Source: Beta vulgaris subsp. vulgaris (lineage: Eukaryota; Streptophyta; Magnoliopsida; Caryophyllales; Amaranthaceae). From it: 64,000 bases of DNA. Shown here piece by piece: positions 58,601-64,000 of this stretch. The position numbers were made by a program, and so were the translations under genes. The notes under the pieces were generated by a model. It was not told where the DNA came from, searched no databases, and was given only the letters and a program-made list of their open reading frames with translations. Location of the stretch: the NCBI RefSeq assembly GCF_026745355.1, contig NC_079204.1:48424285-48488284 (forward strand), written 5' to 3'. How positions within the stretch are numbered: the stretch's first letter is position 1; each line of letters starts with the position of its first letter.

Positions 58601-61600
58601 AACAGGGGAGAGAGAGAGAGAGGAGAGAGAGAGGTGCGAGGAGAGAGAGGGGTGCAAACAGAAGAGAGAGAGAGGAGAGAGAGAGGTGTGGACAGAGGAG
58701 AGATAGTGATGTGAAGTATTTGAGGAAGGTAACAGATTGTTTCCTCTGATGAGAGGAGGGTTTCAAATTAATGGATTTAGAATTGGGCTAGTAAGGGAGT
58801 GAAATAAGTTAGCAACCCAACCAAACATATTAAAAGGGAGTCCATTACCTCAATCCATTTCCATGCCCAAAAAACCTCCAACCAAACAAGCCCTAAGTAT
58901 ATATGTACAGAAATATTGCCCTAAACCTTTAATCCTATCTCTTTTCCCCCTACCTATCATCTTTCAGTTCTTTAACCTCGCACCATTGTTGTCGCCTCCC
59001 CCAACTTATCCGGCCACCTTAGCTCGACAAAATTGTATTACTCACTAAAAATCGAGAAGGCAAGAACGGTAGTCCTCATCGAAATATCTTGGCCAAGGAA
59101 AGGCATCTAATCCCCTACCAAGAAGCTTGAAGTACTTGTCAGAAAAATAACTCATTGGCTCAATATATCAAAGCGTCTGGAAATTTTGCTCCAACCTATG
59201 GTCAGATGAACATCCTACGTTTCTGACTACAAGTTGTGACGTCCACCCTATGGTTGGATTAAAAGTTTCAAATGTCCTAACCTATTGCCCTAATTTCAAG
59301 GGACTAACTCAACCAAAAGTTTAAGTTGATGGTTGGAGTTCCAAGAATTATTTTATACTCTATCACACCCCCCTCATGCGAGAGCCCATTGGGCTTGAAG
59401 TGTAGATGCAGCACAAGCCTCCTTCATACTTGGCGCTAAATTTCCACTTAAAAAGGATGGATGGATGAGATTTGAACCCGTGACCTTTACGTCATACTGA
59501 TTTTAATACCATGTCAAAGGACCAACTCAACCAAAAGGTTAAGCTGATACTTGGAGTCCCAAGAATTGTTTTATACTCTATCACCTAGAACTACTGTTAA
59601 GAAAATCTTCTTCTTCGGCGAGATACTGAAGCAATATTCAAGATACCGATGTCCATGAACTATGGTGGCCAAAAAACGAGGTTGGTGTATGAATGAGAGT
59701 GAGAAAGGGAACGGAAGGAGGGCCGAGGGTGTTGCGGTTTTCATAGGGAGGTACAAAAATGCTAATATAGGGGTATAGAAAAAAAAAAACTACTGGTACA
59801 ATTTAGTCCCTTCACTTTTTTTTTTACGGGAAGATCAAAAGTTAAAATCATCATAGACATCATATAAGTCCATGAGAATTAACGTCTGGAGCACATTTAT
59901 CCAAAATTACCGTCATCAAAACTAAAGAGATTTTGGCCGAAGTACGAGCCACAAGAATCTTTAATTTATTTTCACTCGGATTTAAAATTTTAGGGTTGTT
60001 GCTTTGTATCTTAAAATATGACATTATTATAAGACGGTTATACGACAAAACATATTATTTTTACTTTTGTACTCTATCTGTTGAATTTTTGATAATGCCA
60101 ATATTCTAAATTCTTTCTCTGATTTTTTTCTACTTATCAATTAACTTCATTACAATAATATTTACTACTTTTATTATATTTCATATTTATGTAAAGATCA
60201 TAAGCTCATTAGAAAAAGTATAACTTTGCTATATTTTACTCTAACCAAATAACATACTTCTTTATATTTCCTATTACTTCTCGTATTGATTTATGTTGAA
60301 AGAGAAGTAATAAAGAGGGACGTTTTATTGGGAAAGATGGTCACGCGAATATTAATGGACATTCGCACCATTGAGATTGTTTAAAACCATATGAACAGAG
60401 GTATGTGGGCCCACTCAAATATCAACATCGAAAGATCTCTTTAGGCCCATAACGCATGATGTCAGAGTCATAACCGCTTGACCTACGAGACTCCATGGCC
60501 CATCCCACGTTCATTACTTTCTCTTCTCTTCTTCTTGTTTTTTTTTTTTAAAAAATAATTTCTCTTCTCACATGCCTTTTCTAATTCAATTAATTCTTGT
60601 CCAGAGCGATACGTCCCAGATTATTTACCAATTTACAATTAAAGTCTTCAAAAATAAAAATAGTATCTTGTTTTAAAATTATTTTTTCTCTCACAAAGAT
60701 CAACATGAGTAATGTAGCGTAGTCGGTTAGTGCATTAGCATATCGAATGAGAGGTAATGGATTCGAGTCTTAAAACACACATTTTTATTGTTTAACTAGT
60801 TATTACTTATTAGGCCCGGGCTATGTCCCAGGTAAGAAAAAATTTCATTTATTAATATAATATTTTATAACAATAACACTAAATACAAGTTAGCCTAGTG
60901 GTTAGAACTTTAGTATATGTACTTGAGGTCTCGAGATCAAACCCTATACTATGCAATTTCTTAATTTCTTTTAGTGTACATGGATTACATGAACTAAAAC
61001 TCCCTAGGAAGAGCGTCACGTGGCACAATTTCTTGTTTTAGCACGCCTTTTAATATATTTGTATAGATATCTCATTTGATTGTCTGGAGGAGGGAAAATA
61101 CATATAACAATAAGATAAAGATCCATTTTATAGCATTGTTTCAAATTTATGCTCATCTATATCTCGAGTTTGGGTATAAAACAATCATCATTTGGCATAC
61201 AACCTTGGTCTTAATAATTAAGATTATATTTTTTATTAAATCAAAATTACTAAACTTAAGAACTCTGCTTTTCTCTAAATAAACCTTAAAAAAAATTAAG
61301 TTTATACTTTATTAAGTATGCTACTTCGCACTTTTAGAAGCTCAGTGGGACACTTGTTTGGATCCGAAACTTGTTCATCTTGTTTCTTTTTTCCAAAATT
61401 TAATTACTTTGGTGAAGCTTGCTATACTTGAATTAAAGTTTATGCCCCTTTTTCCCCTAAAAAAATCACTACTACAAAATTTTCTGCTACTAATAAATTA
61501 TCTCTTTACGAGTATGATTTTGAATGTCCTCGGACCTCAAGTACTAGTAGTCCTCTCTTTCCCTTCTTCAATAAAGCGACATTCCTACCCTTGAACAATT

Positions 61601-63740
61601 AGAGTTTGAGTTGTATAGTTGACATAAAAATATATGAAAAATAGAACTGGTTAGAAAGTAAAAAGAAAATAAGAGAAAATTGTTTGATTGACATAATTAA
61701 TATGAAAAGTGGATTTTTCTAAGTAAAATAAGGTGAGAGGTTGGTTTAATTGACAAAAATATGAAAAGTGCTACAAAAAGTAATTTTTACCACTTTCTGT
61801 TAATGGAACTTCAACGGATGAAGAACTTCTTAAGAGCTTTTTATAATTTTTTCCCATAAAAAATAAATTTTATCTTTTTATTTTAAATAATATTCATCTC
61901 AGAGAATAAAAACTATTCATACGAAAATTTGAGAACATAATAATGTATATTTGGGAAAATAGTATAATCAAAAGTTCCACCGAAAGTATGTGTTTGTCTA
62001 GTTTTCTCTTTAAATAAGTGAACTTTTATGTAGTCAACTAAATAGTGACATATATATTTATTGAGAAATACAACTCATAAAAAGTTTCAATATCACTAGA
62101 CATCACTTTATAAGGGTGTTTCTGCTCATCTTAAAATTTTAAATTTCAAGTTTGATCCGATAAATCTAATCAAGTGTAAATATACAATAAGATCATGGTT
62201 GATTAGGTCACACCACACCGTCTAATAAGTTGAGATAAAGATATTGTATCCTAAGTATGATCAAATAACCAAATGTTATTAGATAATGTATATGTGATAA
62301 AAATGAATGCGTACACACATAGAGTAACTATATTTCTTAAAGACATGAAATTAATTTAGACCTCGAGTTGAAAGGACTACATATGCTTTCTCCATGCTCA
62401 TTATCACCTTGATTAGTCACACCATTGTATGAAATTCAATACCTTATCTATTGACAAATCCGAATGCGACCTATGCAAGGTACATAGGTGATTGTTGTCA
62501 ACCTCTTATTTGTTGCTAAGCAATTTTCAAAAATATCTTGATCGGTCTATTATTCGTTGTTCCAATTTAAATTTGATATTAATTTTCAGTATAAATTTTT
62601 ACTATCTTTATAGCGTAACAAATTTTTAAAATATTAATAATTGAAATTATTTGTTTACATATAGTAAAATGAAACCACTAACATACAAACAAATAGATAG
62701 GGTTTTATCTCCCTTAAAAAAAACCTATATTTTCAAATATTTATTAATTTACCCCTTTTGACGGTTCAACCATTCACGGTCAAAGTCTAAACAAGCATAT
62801 ATATTTGTTTCAAAATTCAACCGTCCATTACTCCTTTTTTTGGTCAAGACCATGAATTTTACCCAGTCTGTGAATCGATAAGTCTTGTCATAGAAGTTCT
62901 ATGTAAATATATGCTTTTCAAAACCTCCAATTCACATTCATAATCTAAGTCAAGACCTTCAGTCTTCGTATAGGAGCATGATCATATGTTTAAAATTCAA
63001 TAGTCAACATATTATTGAGTAACCTTACATACCATTTGTAAAAATGTAACATGTCTGATGTTGAACAGGTAATAAGCATTGACATTTTTCTAAAATATAT
63101 CAAAGTTTTAATTTCTATTTTCTGATTTATTTTTCCATACAATATACAATATAAATTGTTACACTTTTTTCTTATCTAATTGAGAGTTGAGACTGGAGAC
63201 ATAGTATTAGTTTCACGTGAAGTAATTTAATTACCATTATAATGAGCACAACTAATAAGTGTAGCTAACATTTCTTAACTCTAATATCAATATCATCAGA
63301 TATGATTTTGTTTCCCTAATTGAAAAACATTCTATAGCACTCAGATGGTGATAATAGATGACAATTACACATAATTAAGAAAGATGTACGAATGATCTAA
63401 TATGATTCTTGTAAGTATGGTGTATTTGAAGTCCTGGTAACATTCATACATAAATACATAATTAGTTTGATGATTGTGTAGATTACGCATTCCAAGTGTA
63501 TATATATATGTTGATGTATCATTTGTAGTAATTCATTTGTAAACTTTACTCGAGATAATGTAATTTGACAATTGTAAATATGATTTACAGGCGGACAGTT
63601 TGAGGCACCAAACTTTTCACAGACTTCATCAAATCCTGACAACTCGTCAAGCCGCAAGGTGTTTTCTAACAATTGCCGAGTATTTCCATCGACTTCGAGC
63701 ACTTAGCTCTTTGTGGATGGCTAGGCCGCGACAGGATTAG
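49653..63740 (+). CDS. TGA-type bZIP transcription factor (TGA9/TGA10-like)
   Basis: Eleven coding exons: 49653-50029, 50124-50230, 50834-50967, 51176-51355, 51524-51592, 52270-52332, 52586-52663, 52807-52879, 53120-53391, 55123-55362 and 63591-63740. All are GT-AG and in phase, giving 580 aa. The N-terminus (1-125) is Gln/His/Asn-rich. Residues about 135-158 hold YDLGELDQALFLYLDGQ, diagnostic of the TGA9/TGA10 clade. The basic region is 290-310 (AQNREAARKSRLRKK, intact N-x7-R) and the leucine zipper about 311-336. The DOG1 domain runs from about 365 to the end (EYTRWLEENHRL, FMWMGGFRPSELIK, LTTRQAARC). Such factors bind TGACG (as-1) elements in the nucleus. In Arabidopsis TGA9/TGA10 act in anther development with ROXY glutaredoxins; that role is inferred here. 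The last intron is 8228 bp and holds several transposons. ATG 49653 follows a CT-rich leader. Confidence 0.93.
49740..49970 (+). repeat. In-frame AAT/AGT, CAA and CAT microsatellites in TGA exon 1
   Basis: Trinucleotide runs encode Asn/Ser (about 49765-49815), then poly-Gln and poly-His (49855-49960). Such runs are common in activation regions and prone to length change. Confidence 0.9.
50999..51089. mobile_element. 91-bp Stowaway-like MITE in TGA intron 3
   Basis: Ends CTTCCTCCGTTTCATAATAAGTG and (right) CACTTATTATGGAACGGAGGAAG are inverted over ~23 bp with one mismatch. TA duplications are at 50997-50998 and 51090-51091. The element is nearly all terminal repeat, so its transcript would fold into a hairpin. 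Confidence 0.9.
51634..51904 (+). mobile_element. Small non-autonomous Helitron, copy 1 (TGA intron 5)
   Basis: Starts TCTATACAAATATATTAAAA and ends ACATAATAACTAG (CTRR end), preceded by a GC-rich hairpin (CCCGGAGCATAGCCCGG) about 20 bases from the tip. It sits between A (51633) and T (51905), the Helitron target. 271 bp. Copy 2 at 60796-61067 is closely related and of the same size. The reverse strand of the middle part looks tRNA-like. Confidence 0.88.
52693..52720 (+). repeat. Truncated Stowaway-type end in TGA intron 7
   Basis: TACTTCCTCCGTTTTTTTTACATATTACAC looks like one terminal repeat, but no opposite end is present before exon 8. Confidence 0.4.
53459..53821. mobile_element. hAT-type MITE in TGA intron 9
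   Basis: Left end AAGTGGCGGAGCCAGG and right end ACTGGCTCCGTCAGTA are inverted with a few mismatches. A perfect 8-bp TSD TATAAGCT lies at 53451-53458 and 53822-53829. 363 bp, no ORF. Same family as the repeat at 25163. Confidence 0.85.
55855..55915 (-). repeat. tRNA-like segment (SINE remnant) in TGA intron 10
   Basis: On the minus strand, TAGCTAGTGGC (55911-55901) fits the Pol III A box and GGTTCAAATCC (55869-55859) the B box, about 31 bases apart. The cloverleaf is not preserved, so this is a tRNA-derived repeat and not a tRNA gene. Confidence 0.5.
57754..58893. mobile_element. PIF/Harbinger-like (Tourist-type) element in TGA intron 10
   Basis: Left end GTGTCCGTTTGGTTCG and, on the other strand, right end GGGCTTGTTTGGTTGG. 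A TAA trinucleotide flanks both sides (57751-57753 and 58894-58896), matching the 3-bp TWA target of Harbinger elements. 1140 bp without transposase. The interior has an A-rich run (about 58091-58113) and a GAGAGAGG purine array (58528-58705). Confidence 0.7.
58528..58705 (+). repeat. GA-rich degenerate array (GGTGCAAACAGAGGAGAGAGA unit)
   Basis: About seven imperfect repeats of GGGTGCAAACAGAGGAGAGAGA type. It makes open frames on both strands that read as Arg/Glu-rich or Leu/Ser-rich low complexity; these are not genes. Confidence 0.85.
59294..59583 (-). mobile_element. 290-bp TRIM-like miniature LTR retrotransposon in TGA intron 10
   Basis: Two 72-bp direct repeats (59294-59365 and 59512-59583) act as LTRs on the minus strand, starting TGATAGAGTATAAAA. 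The 5' copy ends in TTTGACA. Right after it the minus strand reads TGGTATTAAAATCAG, resembling the initiator-Met primer-binding site. Just before the 3' LTR is a purine tract (GCATGAGGGGGGTG). The flanks CCTAA (59289-59293) and CCTAG (59584-59588) fit a 5-bp TSD with one change. There is no coding capacity. Confidence 0.82.
60713..60790 (+). repeat. tRNA-like segment next to Helitron copy 2
   Basis: TAGCGTAGTCGGTTAGTGC (from 60715) resembles a Pol III A box and GGATTCGAGTC (60759-60769) a B box. It is followed by an A-rich end and then the Helitron terminus. Likely a SINE remnant; the cloverleaf is incomplete. Confidence 0.5.
60796..61067 (-). mobile_element. Small non-autonomous Helitron, copy 2 (TGA intron 10)
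   Basis: On the minus strand it begins TCTATACAAATATATTAAAA (61067) and ends AATAACTAG (60796), with the hairpin CCTGGGACATAGCCCGGG nearby. It is flanked by A and T on that strand. 272 bp and closely similar to copy 1 at 51634-51904, but in opposite orientation. The middle, read on the plus strand, has an A-box-like TAGCCTAGTGG (60891-60901). Confidence 0.88.
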
Positions 63741-64000
63741 ATAATATGAGCAACGCAAAGAAATCTAGCTAGCTCGTAGTAATAGAAAAGTTTCACGATA
63801 CACTTTCCACTTTGATAATATCTCTTTTTTAATAGTTAATCATGATCAATATGCTTCAACTTGAAGTTATATCAATTTCTAAGTTCAATTTTTTTTAATT
63901 ATCATGGTGGTCTCATAGAGATGTGTATATATACGTATACTGGATACATACTTCTAGACTAAATAGCAATGCTTGACAATCTCTTGCCTTTTTGTGCGAA
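63741..64000 (+). other. 3' flank of the TGA gene
   Basis: Likely 3' UTR and downstream DNA. No further gene or repeat is recognised before the window ends. Confidence 0.5.

Noticed and set aside
58492..58766. Overlapping Arg/Glu-rich and Leu/Ser-rich ORFs
   Set aside because: Translations of a GA-rich tandem array inside a Harbinger-like element, open on both strands.
55855..60790. tRNA genes
   Set aside because: Only A/B-box-like pieces remain; no cloverleaf or anticodon stem can be drawn, so SINE remnants are the better reading.

Overview
This is a nuclear window from a flowering plant, most likely a eudicot. It is AT-rich, has GT-AG introns and is dense in transposable elements. The ~22-bp TTGGAACTTATTGGACCTGA-type arrays and the repeat mix remind me of Caryophyllales (spinach, beet, quinoa), but nothing in the sequence proves that. 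No bacterial, organellar, tRNA, rRNA or CRISPR features were seen.

Three host genes look intact. (1) An intronless CTD-phosphatase-like gene (CPL4 type: FCP1-like catalytic domain plus BRCT) lies at 12376-13515 (+). (2) A TRB/SMH-type telomere-repeat-binding factor (Myb, H1/H5 and coiled coil) lies at 24020-36044 (-), with five coding exons and a 7.1-kb intron. (3) A TGA-type bZIP factor of the TGA9/TGA10 kind (Q/H/N-rich N-terminus, bZIP, DOG1 domain) lies at 49653-63740 (+), with eleven coding exons and an 8.2-kb last intron. I assembled exons by hand from reading frame and splice sites; all junctions keep phase.

Most of the rest is mobile DNA, and many elements can be delimited by terminal repeats plus target-site duplications (TSDs). 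Left to right: a decayed Copia element (1-3485); an internally deleted Copia with both LTRs (4229-7338) carrying a nested hAT-type MITE (5037-5582); a Mutator-like TIR element (7398-8904) abutting a Stowaway MITE (8916-9164); a very young Copia (15388-22124, minus strand) with LTRs differing at one base; two back-to-back Stowaways (22468-22992); a hAT-type element (38172-39074); a 5.6-kb LINE with an 11-bp TSD (39968-45578); and a long-TIR element (46843-48004). The introns of the TGA gene hold a Stowaway, two related small Helitrons in opposite orientation, a hAT-type MITE, a PIF/Harbinger-like element and a 290-bp TRIM-like miniature LTR retrotransposon.

The most unusual observation is the 1.36-kb leader of the young Copia element. 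Between the 5' LTR and gag it holds two sense-strand ORFs: 107 aa, hydrophilic and Pro/Asn-rich; and 48 aa, ending in one transmembrane segment and starting in a strong Kozak context. Both are open while gag-pol carries several single-base frameshifts, many in homopolymers. Standard Copia elements do not have such ORFs. The frameshift pattern beside near-identical LTRs may partly be assembly error.
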